A stretch of DNA of 8,269 bases from Ruminococcus sp. (GTDB lineage: Bacteria; Bacillota; Clostridia; Oscillospirales; Ruminococcaceae), in NCBI GenBank assembly GCA_019417865.1, contig DYCW01000441.1:1-8269 (forward strand), written 5' to 3'. Both the position numbers and the translations under genes were made by a program. The notes beneath the pieces were generated by a model. It ran no database searches, was not told where the DNA came from, and saw nothing but the letters and a program-made list of their open reading frames with translations. Below are positions 1-6,206 of the stretch, in pieces. Position 1 is the first letter of the stretch. Every line of letters begins with the position of its first letter.

Positions 1-923
1 AAAAGGAGTTGCGGATTGGATTCTACATTATAAACTGTATAAGTATAATAGGCAACATATATTTCAGAATCCATTTTTTCTTCTGTTGTAGTTAGCATAA
101 TAGAGTGTAAAATCGGAATCTCGGTAACAAAAATTCTCAAGGATTCTGGAAATTTAATTTTCAGTTTTTTCCAATAGGAAATACATTGTTCCGTTTTGAT
201 ATAATATCGATTTTCACTCTTCATATGATCTCCGATCTCCCATCGTTTTTCCTCGGAATTAATTAAAATAGAAAGCTTCCCTCCACGTTCCAAAAAATCA
301 ATCATTGCAGTATTCTGCTGCTCATCGTTGACTAACTGTAATCCTACTTGTGTTATAATTTCAATACTTTTCACTCTAGGATTTCGAAATGCATAAAAGT
401 AAAAACAAAATCTACGATTCCTTTGTTCAAAAAGAGAGTTATTCTCGTGTGCTTGGACAGAGGTCGTTTGAATTGTTTCTTTTTTCAACTTATTTTCATG
501 CAGCATAGAAATTCGAAACAGTAATACCAAAAAGGGCAGCATCTGCTCTGTTTCGGCATAATGCACTACTTGTTGCTTGATTTCCGGATGAATGACACCA
601 TCATGTTCCAAAACTGTTAAAAAAGAGGTTTTCATAACATGTAATTTTAATGGTTCTAAAAGTGGAATAATATTTTCCCCGAAATGCGTCATTATCCGAG
701 ATTCTTCCGCAGAAGCAAATTTATCCTTCACAATTCGAGGTAAATTGATTTTATTGCTTTTCAATTTGCTCACGGTATCACTGCGAATTGTAAACCAGCT
801 TCTCGTTTCCTTATCCAAAATGGCATCAAAAATCAAATTGCAAAATTCCTCATCATTCATAGAAGAATCTTTCACCGTGTTTTTTAAAATACGAAAAAAA
901 GTTCCAAAATTCATAGCATTCAT
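1..923 (-). CDS. Unassigned protein with helical N-terminus and PLD-like C-terminal region (partial)
   Basis: The minus strand is open from an ATG at 923 to the left edge, 307 codons without a stop, so the C-terminus lies outside the window. The start is supported by GGGGAGG at 936-930, six bases before the ATG. Residues 1-145 look mostly helical: an acidic/basic segment, a stretch around residues 47-70 with a Ser-Lys-Leu, Asn-rich region, and a hydrophobic helix near 129-141 (LPFLVLLFRISM). Residues about 165-307 alternate beta and helix, with FLERGGKLSILIN (210-222), TEIPILHSIML (267-277) and SEIYVAYYTY (286-295). From memory, this pattern resembles catalytically silent phospholipase-D-like domains (DUF5919-type) at the C-terminus of some regulators and accessory proteins. 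I see no HKD motif, signal peptide or membrane anchor, so it is probably cytoplasmic. It is divergent from the dockerin gene and AT-rich. The gene is convincing; its family and function are not settled. It could be a regulator or a defence-associated factor. Confidence 0.8.
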   Translation of the reverse strand, partial: MNAMNFGTFFRILKNTVKDSSMNDEEFCNLIFDAILDKETRSWFTIRSDTVSKLKSNKINLPRIVKDKFASAEESRIMTHFGENIIPLLEPLKLHVMKTSFLTVLEHDGVIHPEIKQQVVHYAETEQMLPFLVLLFRISMLHENKLKKETIQTTSVQAHENNSLFEQRNRRFCFYFYAFRNPRVKSIEIITQVGLQLVNDEQQNTAMIDFLERGGKLSILINSEEKRWEIGDHMKSENRYYIKTEQCISYWKKLKIKFPESLRIFVTEIPILHSIMLTTTEEKMDSEIYVAYYTYTVYNVESNPQLL

Positions 924-951
924 ACTTTTCCTCCCCATTGGTGCAGAACAA

Positions 952-1004
952 GCATTCCTTTGCAAAAATGTGCAACTTTCAGCAAACTTTCAGCAAAGGA
1001 ATGC
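952..1004. promoter_or_regulatory. Inverted repeat enclosing tandem 11-bp repeats, candidate operator
   Basis: GCATTCCTTTGC at 952-963 and GCAAAGGAATGC at 993-1004 are exact reverse complements (12 bp). Between the arms lies AACTTTCAGCA twice in tandem (974-984 and 985-995), the second copy running into the right arm. The block starts about 30 bp upstream of the minus-strand start at 923, within a 283-bp divergent intergenic region. The dense symmetry suggests a protein-binding site controlling one or both flanking genes. Binding is inferred; the repeats are directly visible. Confidence 0.55.
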
Positions 1005-1112
1005 AAAATATTACAGTGGATTTTCAGGTTCTGCTTATGATAAAATAAAAATGGAGATGGAAATGGTAAAATTGTTTATCGCAAAGACATTATACCATGT
1101 TTCAGGGAAAAA

Positions 1113-1180
1113 TGCAAGTTTTTCGGAAAAATTAATTTCTTTCTCTTCACCTGAAACAAATTTTTCTGAATGAACTTGCA
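1113..1180 (+). promoter_or_regulatory. Imperfect leader stem-loop upstream of the CHAP-dockerin gene
   Basis: TGCAAGTT at 1113-1120 pairs exactly with AACTTGCA at 1173-1180. A few mismatches further in, GAAAAATT (1126-1133) pairs with AATTTTTC (1159-1166), leaving a loop of about 25 bases. TTTCAGG (1100-1106) also has a complement, CCTGAAA (1150-1156), which would compete with this stem. The structure ends 8 bases before the AAAGGAG ribosome-binding site (1188-1194) of the gene starting at 1207, so if transcribed it lies in that gene's leader. No convincing -35/-10 pair was found for that gene, so the transcription start is unknown. Confidence 0.45.
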
Positions 1181-1206
1181 CAATCAGAAAGGAGTATGTA
1201 TTTTTT

Positions 1207-4053
1207 ATGGTCAAACAAAATGTTATGAAATGGATTGTGGCTGTTTTATCATTCATCATGATTATATTGATGACACTATCTCTATTTCCGATAAAAGCGT
1301 CTGCAATTTGTTGCTGTAAAAATAATTTTAACAAAGCGGCATATGCTGGAAAGCTCACTGGAAATGTTGCACACGATGTTGCAATTATAGCAGCATCACA
1401 GGATAAAAGAACTGGTGCACAATTTGGTTATAAAGGCATTGACTATAAGGCATGGTGTGATGAATTTGTAGCAGATTGTATGGAATTAGGAGGTGCATCA
1501 TCACTCTCTGCTCATGCTGGTTCAGCTCAAGATTATTACGATACATTAGTAAAAAAAGGAGCCGAAAAAGTTAGTGCCTCAAAAGCACAAGTAGGCGATA
1601 TTGCTTTTTCATATAATGGCAGTCGATATGGTCATGTTGAAATTATTTATTCAATTTCAGGTGGTACCATCCTTACTGTTGGTGGAAATATCTATGGTGT
1701 TACTGGTTATGATTGCAGTACTGGTGTTTGTTATAAAAGGAGTAAAGCAGGACAAAAATACTTTAGTTTAGATGCAATTCTTCATCCAAACTATGAAAGT
1801 CTTTCTCCTCAAAAACAACTTTCCTCCATCTCCATCTCAACCGCCGCAAGTAAAACTCAATATTGGAGATATGAGCAACCGAACACAAACGGTCTGGTAC
1901 TAAAGGCAACTTATTCAGACAAATCCACTAAAACAATCACATCTGGCTACAAAGTCACATTTGATGCCACGGAAGTGGGAACTCGTCCCGTTAATATCTC
2001 TTATACAGAAAATGGTGTCACAAAAACGACATCCTATAATGTGACAGTAGTCCAACCATTTTATGGAGAAGGTACAGCAAGCAGCCCCTATCAGATTTCT
2101 AGTGCAGAAGATCTATTCCGCTTGGCAAATGTTACAAACAATCCCACAAATTATAACAATGCTTATGGGAAATTGAACTATATCCAGACAAATGATATCA
2201 ATCTGGAAAGTCAGCCATTTACACCAATCGCCAAGTACTGGACAGGAACAACTTATGATATCAATTATGTATTCGATGGTACTTACAATGGAAACTATCA
2301 CAAAATTACAAATCTGATGGTCAATGGAAGTAATCCCTATCAAGGTTTATTCGGCCATGTGCATAACAATGGTGTCGTTGAAAACCTCAGTGTCAGCGGT
2401 ACTGTCAGCGGCACAGAGAGTGCAGTAGGAGGAATTGCCGGAGAAGTGGTATATGGCGGTATCATTCGGAACTGTGATTTTACAGGAAGTGTCACTGCCA
2501 ATGAAGCAGTCGGCGGCATTGTTGGCTCTGTTTGGGGCGGTGCAACCATTGAAAGCTGCTATAGCAACGCAGTTGTATCAGCATCCGAATACAGAGCTGG
2601 CGGCATTTTAGGCTGGGCGAATATCGGTGTAGATGAAAATTCTACCAATGCGGTAATTCAAAACTGCTATTCCTGCGGAACTGTCAACGGCAGCAATAGT
2701 GGTGCTATCTGCGGTGATTATCAAACTGCATCCGATAATGCAAGTGTTTTCTTTGTTGATAATTGCTATTATCTCGATACTACTTGTGATGGTGCTGTCA
2801 ATAATAGCCTATCCGGTGGCTGTACGGCATTGGATACAGAAGCCCTGAAAACAGCAGCAGAACAGTTAGGTGCTCCATTTGTAAATAGCATAGAAGGCGT
2901 CAACGACAGCTATCCAGTATTTGAATGGCAAGGACAGCCTTATGCTTTTCAGGGCAGCGGAACAGAATCTGATCCGTATTTGATCACAAGTGCGGAAGAA
3001 CTGAAGGCGATGCGAGATCTGGTAAACAGTACATATTTCAATCCGATTTATGGTCATGCTTACTATCGGCAGACCGAAGATATTACGCTACAGAAAAATG
3101 AATCCTGGACACCAATTGGTTTGGGCTATGATGGCGTAGATGGAAGCGGTGACTATAACTATCAAACCAGAATGTTCTATGGTGTCTATGACGGCAATCA
3201 ACATACAATTTATGATTTAACAGTCAAGAAGAATTATAAGTATGCTGGTATGTTCGGATACATCAGAGGTGATCAGGCGGTCGTCAAGAATTTGGCGGTT
3301 GTTGGAACGGTCTATACGAGAGAATCGTCAGAAGGTGGCGGTTGTGCCGGCGGCATCACAGGTGGTGTACATTATGGTGCAACCATTGAAAACTGTGCTT
3401 TCATTGGTAATGTTACGGGTAATCTATATGCAGGCGGCATTACGGGTACCATCTGGATGGGCGGTTCCGTTCGAAATTGCTATCATATTGGGAATTGTAA
3501 TTCCAATCAGAATACCGGCGGTATTTCTGGTACAATTCGATTCAACAATTTAACGACAACAGAAGCTCGCATTGAAAATTGCTATCATGCTGGTGGGAAA
3601 ATGAATGGTTCTATTTCGGGCAGCATTGCTGGAGACTGTATTCCAGGCAATAATGGCATAACCAACACTATTATTCTGAACAATTGCTATTCAGAAGATG
3701 GTTCAGCAACTTTGACCGCACTAGAGAATGCGACTTCAGATAATACCTCCATTCTTTCTACAGAATTAATGAAGGGAATTGCAATGGATCTGGGAACTCC
3801 ATTTGTGGATAATTCAGATGAAACACTTTACAGTGGTTATCCGGTATTTGAATGGCAGATTCCAAAGCCCTGCAAAGGGGATGTAAATCAAGATCATACA
3901 ATCACAGTAATAGATGCTGTGCTCTTACAAAAATATCTTCTGCGGAGAGAAACGCTGACAGAAGAACAATTTCAACTGGCAGACTGGAATGAAGATGGAG
4001 CAATCAATGTAGTGGATCTGATGTTTTTGAAACGTGCATTGATCACAGATTAA
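1207..4053 (+). CDS. Secreted CHAP-domain protein with Ig-like domain, two GLUG modules and type I dockerin
   Basis: This is a 948-aa extracellular modular protein. Residues 1-33 are a signal peptide: basic start, hydrophobic core, cleavage likely after ASA. Residues about 45-190 form a CHAP-type peptidoglycan amidase/endopeptidase domain with the expected catalytic Cys84 (AWCDEF), His143 (YGHVEI) and a polar third residue, probably Asn161 (GGN). Residues about 205-282 match a bacterial Ig-like group 3 domain (GLVLKATYSD, then SYTENGVTKTTSYNVTV). Two GLUG-type beta-repeat modules follow at 285-575 and 581-884, with recurring GGI-G and NCYS motifs. Residues 889-945 are a type I dockerin with two calcium loops (D892, N894, D896, D903; D926, N928, D930, D937). 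Established family knowledge: dockerins bind scaffoldin cohesins and CHAP domains cut cell-wall peptide bonds. Inference: a cellulosome-displayed cell-wall hydrolase, acting on self wall or on competitors. The substrate is not shown. AAAGGAG at 1188-1194 stands 12 bases from the ATG, somewhat far. The CHAP part is more AT-rich than the GLUG part. Three consecutive Cys (35-37) open the mature protein. Confidence 0.93.
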   Translation: MVKQNVMKWIVAVLSFIMIILMTLSLFPIKASAICCCKNNFNKAAYAGKLTGNVAHDVAIIAASQDKRTGAQFGYKGIDYKAWCDEFVADCMELGGASSLSAHAGSAQDYYDTLVKKGAEKVSASKAQVGDIAFSYNGSRYGHVEIIYSISGGTILTVGGNIYGVTGYDCSTGVCYKRSKAGQKYFSLDAILHPNYESLSPQKQLSSISISTAASKTQYWRYEQPNTNGLVLKATYSDKSTKTITSGYKVTFDATEVGTRPVNISYTENGVTKTTSYNVTVVQPFYGEGTASSPYQISSAEDLFRLANVTNNPTNYNNAYGKLNYIQTNDINLESQPFTPIAKYWTGTTYDINYVFDGTYNGNYHKITNLMVNGSNPYQGLFGHVHNNGVVENLSVSGTVSGTESAVGGIAGEVVYGGIIRNCDFTGSVTANEAVGGIVGSVWGGATIESCYSNAVVSASEYRAGGILGWANIGVDENSTNAVIQNCYSCGTVNGSNSGAICGDYQTASDNASVFFVDNCYYLDTTCDGAVNNSLSGGCTALDTEALKTAAEQLGAPFVNSIEGVNDSYPVFEWQGQPYAFQGSGTESDPYLITSAEELKAMRDLVNSTYFNPIYGHAYYRQTEDITLQKNESWTPIGLGYDGVDGSGDYNYQTRMFYGVYDGNQHTIYDLTVKKNYKYAGMFGYIRGDQAVVKNLAVVGTVYTRESSEGGGCAGGITGGVHYGATIENCAFIGNVTGNLYAGGITGTIWMGGSVRNCYHIGNCNSNQNTGGISGTIRFNNLTTTEARIENCYHAGGKMNGSISGSIAGDCIPGNNGITNTIILNNCYSEDGSATLTALENATSDNTSILSTELMKGIAMDLGTPFVDNSDETLYSGYPVFEWQIPKPCKGDVNQDHTITVIDAVLLQKYLLRRETLTEEQFQLADWNEDGAINVVDLMFLKRALITD
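2059..2931 (+). repeat. GLUG-type beta-repeat module, copy 1 (protein-level repeat)
   Basis: Residues 285-575 of the CHAP-dockerin protein. The module opens with GEGTASSPYQISSAEDL and closes with GAPFVNS and then YPVFEWQ. In between are GLFGHV, VGGIAGEV, VGGIVGSV and AGGILGWA, each followed by a strand ending in NC or SC. This matches the GLUG motif of right-handed beta-structured adhesion or carbohydrate-binding regions. The same plan recurs in copy 2 (2947-3858), so the central region arose by duplication of a module of about 300 residues. Confidence 0.8.
2947..3858 (+). repeat. GLUG-type beta-repeat module, copy 2 (protein-level repeat)
   Basis: Residues 581-884 of the same protein. It opens with GSGTESDPYLITSAEEL, contains GMFGYI, AGGITGGV, AGGITGTI and GGISGTI, and closes with GTPFVDN and YPVFEWQ, landmarks in the same order as copy 1. 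The two copies have diverged enough that only short nucleotide stretches, such as the YPVFEWQ codons, remain nearly the same. The duplication is therefore old. Confidence 0.8.
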
Positions 4054-4084
4054 AAAGGGTTTTACACTTCTCCAAGTGATAACC

Positions 4085-4149
4085 ATGCAGCAGCAGGTGG
4101 ATGCAGAAAGAATCCTATTCTGTATTCCCCTGCATTTGCTGCATTTTTT
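4085..4149 (+). terminator. Rho-independent terminator after the CHAP-dockerin gene
   Basis: ATGCAGCA (4085-4092) pairs with TGCTGCAT (4137-4144), and GCAGG (4093-4097) with CCTGC (4129-4133), leaving a 3-base bulge. An inner AGAAT/ATTCT helix closes the top. A run of six T (4144-4149) follows. It sits 31 bp after the stop codon and before the next promoter, so the two plus-strand genes are separate transcription units. Confidence 0.85.
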
Positions 4150-4177
4150 ATTGGAAAGAAATCATACTGCAATCAAT

Positions 4178-4206
4178 TTGACTTTTTCACCTCTGTGTGC
4201 TATAAT
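4178..4206 (+). promoter_or_regulatory. Sigma-A-type promoter for the galactofuranosyltransferase gene
   Basis: TTGACT (4178-4183, 5 of 6 consensus bases) and TATAAT (4201-4206, perfect) are separated by exactly 17 bp. The expected start is near 4212-4214, giving a leader of about 100 nt before the ATG at 4314. Confidence 0.88.
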
Positions 4207-4210
4207 AAAA

Positions 4211-4220
4211 ATCATATGAT
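4211..4220. promoter_or_regulatory. Palindrome at the predicted transcription start, candidate operator
   Basis: ATCATATGAT (4211-4220) is a perfect 10-bp palindrome beginning four bases after the -10 box and covering the expected start site. A repressor bound here would block initiation. Short AT-rich palindromes also arise by chance, so the function is inferred. Confidence 0.4.
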
Positions 4221-4313
4221 AGTCGTTTGACCATGCAGGGGATTCGTAGTCGTTTCTGATCCTGAAAGCAGGTTTCGCCTTGCATCAAAAATAATATCCC
4301 CGGAGGAAACAGC
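4213..4313 (+). promoter_or_regulatory. Structured 5' leader of the galactofuranosyltransferase gene
   Basis: GGGGAT (4238-4243) is complementary to ATCCCC (4296-4301), which directly abuts the Shine-Dalgarno sequence GGAGG (4302-4306). ATGCA (4233-4237) is complementary to TGCAT (4281-4285). These two helices cross rather than nest, so they would form a pseudoknot or exclude one another. A small hairpin CCTG-AAAG-CAGG lies at 4261-4272, and TAGTCGTTT occurs twice (4220-4228 and 4247-4255). I do not recognise a known riboswitch class. The arrangement suggests translational control, which is inferred. Confidence 0.4.
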
Positions 4314-5999
4314 ATGAATATTGAACTCTATGCAATGCGTCTACCCGATATATCTGTACCAGATGCCGTACCGGAAACATTATATATCCGTACAAAAGGA
4401 ACGGTCATCCGAAACGAAAACAGTCTGCAAATGGCATACGACAGCGTACTCTCTTTTGATACATGGTTTGGCTGCTTCGACTACATGCAATGGCAAAAAA
4501 ATACCATTGTCACAACACCGATTGCCTGTTTTCAGATAAAAGGTACAATGCTAATACAGTGCTTTATACGAACAGAACATAGTGTTTCCATGCTCTATGA
4601 ACAAACAATAACCGGTGATGGAATACATCCACAGGTATTTCCCTTTTCCCTTTCCAACTTACCAGAAAATGGATTTTTGTATTTTCAGCTCCAGGCAAAA
4701 TCGGAGCACTGTCAATTTTTCAGTGGCTGCTATCTGGCGGATGTACCTGTATTATATCCTATCAAGTTAGCTGCTGTCATCTGTACACATCAGAGAGAGG
4801 AATGGGTCGCTCGTACAATACAGCAGTTCTTTCAATGGCAAGCGGAACATCATAAACTTCCATTGACCATTTTTCTCATTGACAATGGGCAAACGTGGAC
4901 AACGGATAAGCTACCACAAACAGAACAGATCCAGCTATTCCACAATCAAAATACCGGCGGTAGCGGCGGTTTTACCCGTGGAATGCAGGAGGCTTTACAG
5001 CAAGCAGACAATACGCATATCTTATTGATGGATGATGATATCATTGCTGACTGGAACGGCATCGCTCGAACCGTTGCGTTTCTCTCCGTCTGCAAACCAG
5101 AACTGCGGGAAACACTTACTGTTGGCGGAACAATGATGGACATGATGCAGCCAGCTGTCCAGTTTGAAGCTGGTGCATACTGTAAAAACCGCTGTCTGAC
5201 CGGCATACAATCACAGGCTGACCTGACAGATGTAAATGCTTTACTCGCACGTGTGACGCCATATCCGACAAACTATGCAGCATGGTGGGCATGTTTTCTA
5301 CCAGTTGCTGCGGTAAAAAAAACCGGTCTGCCAATGCCGTTTTTTATCAAAATGGATGACGTAGAATATGCTCTACAAATGCAACAAACGGTGGTTATGA
5401 TGACAGGCGTTTGTGTCTGGCACGAAAATTTCTACTTGAAATATGCTCCCTGGAACGAGTATTATATTACCCGAAATGGCTGTATCACCTATGCAATGCA
5501 CGGACAAGCTGGCAATCCGCTGTCTGTTACCAAAGAACTTTGGAGCACAGTTCTACGATTGCTTTTACTATATCGTTATGATACAGCAGATTTTGTGCTG
5601 CAAGGGTATCATGACTTTTTACGTGGCTGGTCTTGGCTTGCAGAAACCGATGCGATACAGCTACATCAAGCACTGCTATTGCAGCAGGAAGCTGGAACAG
5701 AACAATTTTCTATGGATGTCAATGACGTTCCGGCAGGCATTCCGCATATTCCATTTTTTCATGCAACTGTTGCAGACTGCAAAAAGCAGGATTCCGTTTT
5801 TTTATTCCATCCTTTTACGAAAAAAGGTATATTGGCAAAACGAAATAAACGCCGATTTTTCCGTACCTTAGGGCATATGACAGGAATTTCTGTTCGACTG
5901 CTATTTGCCTACCGCCGAACCGTTCGAGGTTATCAACAACATCGAGAAATCCTTTGCAGCGATACTGCATGGCGGCATCGAAATAAGGGAAAAAATTAA
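4314..5999 (+). CDS. GlfT2-like galactofuranosyltransferase (GT-A fold, family GT2)
   Basis: This 561-aa protein has the architecture of mycobacterial GlfT2, which adds galactofuranose from UDP-Galf to a growing polysaccharide at the inner face of the membrane. Residues about 1-145 are an N-terminal beta-rich domain with the typical SFDTWFGCFDYMQW stretch. The GT-A domain begins at 151 (KLAAVICTHQRE). Visible motifs are NTGGSGGFTRGM (213-224), the metal-binding DDD at 240-242, the acceptor-site WW at 324-325 (YAAWWACF), MDDVEY with the expected catalytic acid at 348-351, and His370 in VWHENFYLKYAPW. A helical C-terminal region follows, ending in a basic tail (RKxKKRRFFR-like, about 503-517, and residues 554-560) that could contact the membrane. 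At 561 aa it is somewhat shorter than the roughly 640-aa mycobacterial enzyme. GGAGG at 4302-4306 stands 7 bases before the ATG, fixing the start. It has its own promoter and no adjacent UDP-galactopyranose mutase gene in view. Sugar and acceptor are inferred from family membership. Confidence 0.88.
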   Translation: MNIELYAMRLPDISVPDAVPETLYIRTKGTVIRNENSLQMAYDSVLSFDTWFGCFDYMQWQKNTIVTTPIACFQIKGTMLIQCFIRTEHSVSMLYEQTITGDGIHPQVFPFSLSNLPENGFLYFQLQAKSEHCQFFSGCYLADVPVLYPIKLAAVICTHQREEWVARTIQQFFQWQAEHHKLPLTIFLIDNGQTWTTDKLPQTEQIQLFHNQNTGGSGGFTRGMQEALQQADNTHILLMDDDIIADWNGIARTVAFLSVCKPELRETLTVGGTMMDMMQPAVQFEAGAYCKNRCLTGIQSQADLTDVNALLARVTPYPTNYAAWWACFLPVAAVKKTGLPMPFFIKMDDVEYALQMQQTVVMMTGVCVWHENFYLKYAPWNEYYITRNGCITYAMHGQAGNPLSVTKELWSTVLRLLLLYRYDTADFVLQGYHDFLRGWSWLAETDAIQLHQALLLQQEAGTEQFSMDVNDVPAGIPHIPFFHATVADCKKQDSVFLFHPFTKKGILAKRNKRRFFRTLGHMTGISVRLLFAYRRTVRGYQQHREILCSDTAWRHRNKGKN

Positions 6000-6020
6000 A
6001 AATGAATTTTTCGTTTCTAA

Positions 6021-6034
6021 TTTTAAATTTAAAA
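6021..6034. repeat. AT-only palindrome in the gap after the glycosyltransferase gene
   Basis: TTTTAAATTTAAAA is a perfect 14-bp palindrome in a very AT-rich stretch (6000-6060). A weak AT-only hairpin also spans the preceding stop codon (5989-5997 with 6005-6012). Neither has the GC stem needed for a standard terminator, so how the upstream transcript ends is unclear. Confidence 0.3.
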
Positions 6035-6066
6035 ATAAATTTCCATAGCATATTAACTTTCCATTG

Positions 6067-6095
6067 TTGACAAGCAGTGCGGATTATAGTATAAT
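6067..6095 (+). promoter_or_regulatory. Consensus sigma-A promoter for the lipoprotein gene
   Basis: TTGACA (6067-6072) and TATAAT (6090-6095) both match consensus perfectly with a 17-bp spacer. Such a promoter is expected to be strong unless repressed. Transcription should start near 6102, leaving a leader of about 105 nt. Confidence 0.93.
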
Positions 6096-6146
6096 AATGT
6101 GGTATTTTAAAAAGAAACATTGTATTTTTGCTTCGGATTTGACATA

Positions 6147-6184
6147 CTGTAAACGGTGGAAATTTGATTTCCCGCTAATTACAG
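6147..6184 (+). promoter_or_regulatory. Leader stem-loop before the lipoprotein ribosome-binding site
   Basis: CTGTAA (6147-6152) pairs with TTACAG (6179-6184), and inside it GGAAAT (6158-6163) pairs with ATTTCC (6167-6172) around a 3-base loop. The two 6-bp helices are nested, separated by an unpaired internal loop. The structure ends about 10 bases before AGGAG (6194-6198), so it could modulate translation or stabilise the mRNA. No known element was recognised. Confidence 0.45.
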
Positions 6185-6206
6185 GAAAAAGAGAGGAGTC
6201 ATCCAT

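Noticed and set aside
1036..1096. Possible -10 boxes (TATGAT near 1036, TATACC near 1091) for the CHAP-dockerin gene, and a minus-strand TATAAT at 1094-1089
   Set aside because: None has a convincing -35 box at a suitable distance, so no promoter is called in this divergent region.
592..1173. 193-codon plus-strand open frame with a hydrophobic, Lys/Ser/Phe-rich translation
   Set aside because: It lies mostly antisense to the minus-strand gene at 1-923, has no ribosome-binding site, and its product looks like an out-of-frame shadow.
1035..1358. 107-codon minus-strand open frame over the intergenic region and the start of the CHAP-dockerin gene
   Set aside because: It is antisense to the signal-peptide and early CHAP coding region, its composition is that of AT-rich non-coding DNA, and no ribosome-binding site was seen.
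4213..4313. Assignment of the glycosyltransferase leader to a known riboswitch class
   Set aside because: I could not match its segments to any conserved core I know (for example c-di-GMP, SAM, FMN or TPP), so it is listed only as a structured leader.
5443..5871. 142-codon plus-strand open frame inside the glycosyltransferase gene
   Set aside because: It is entirely within the gene in another frame; the GlfT2-like motifs clearly identify the true frame.
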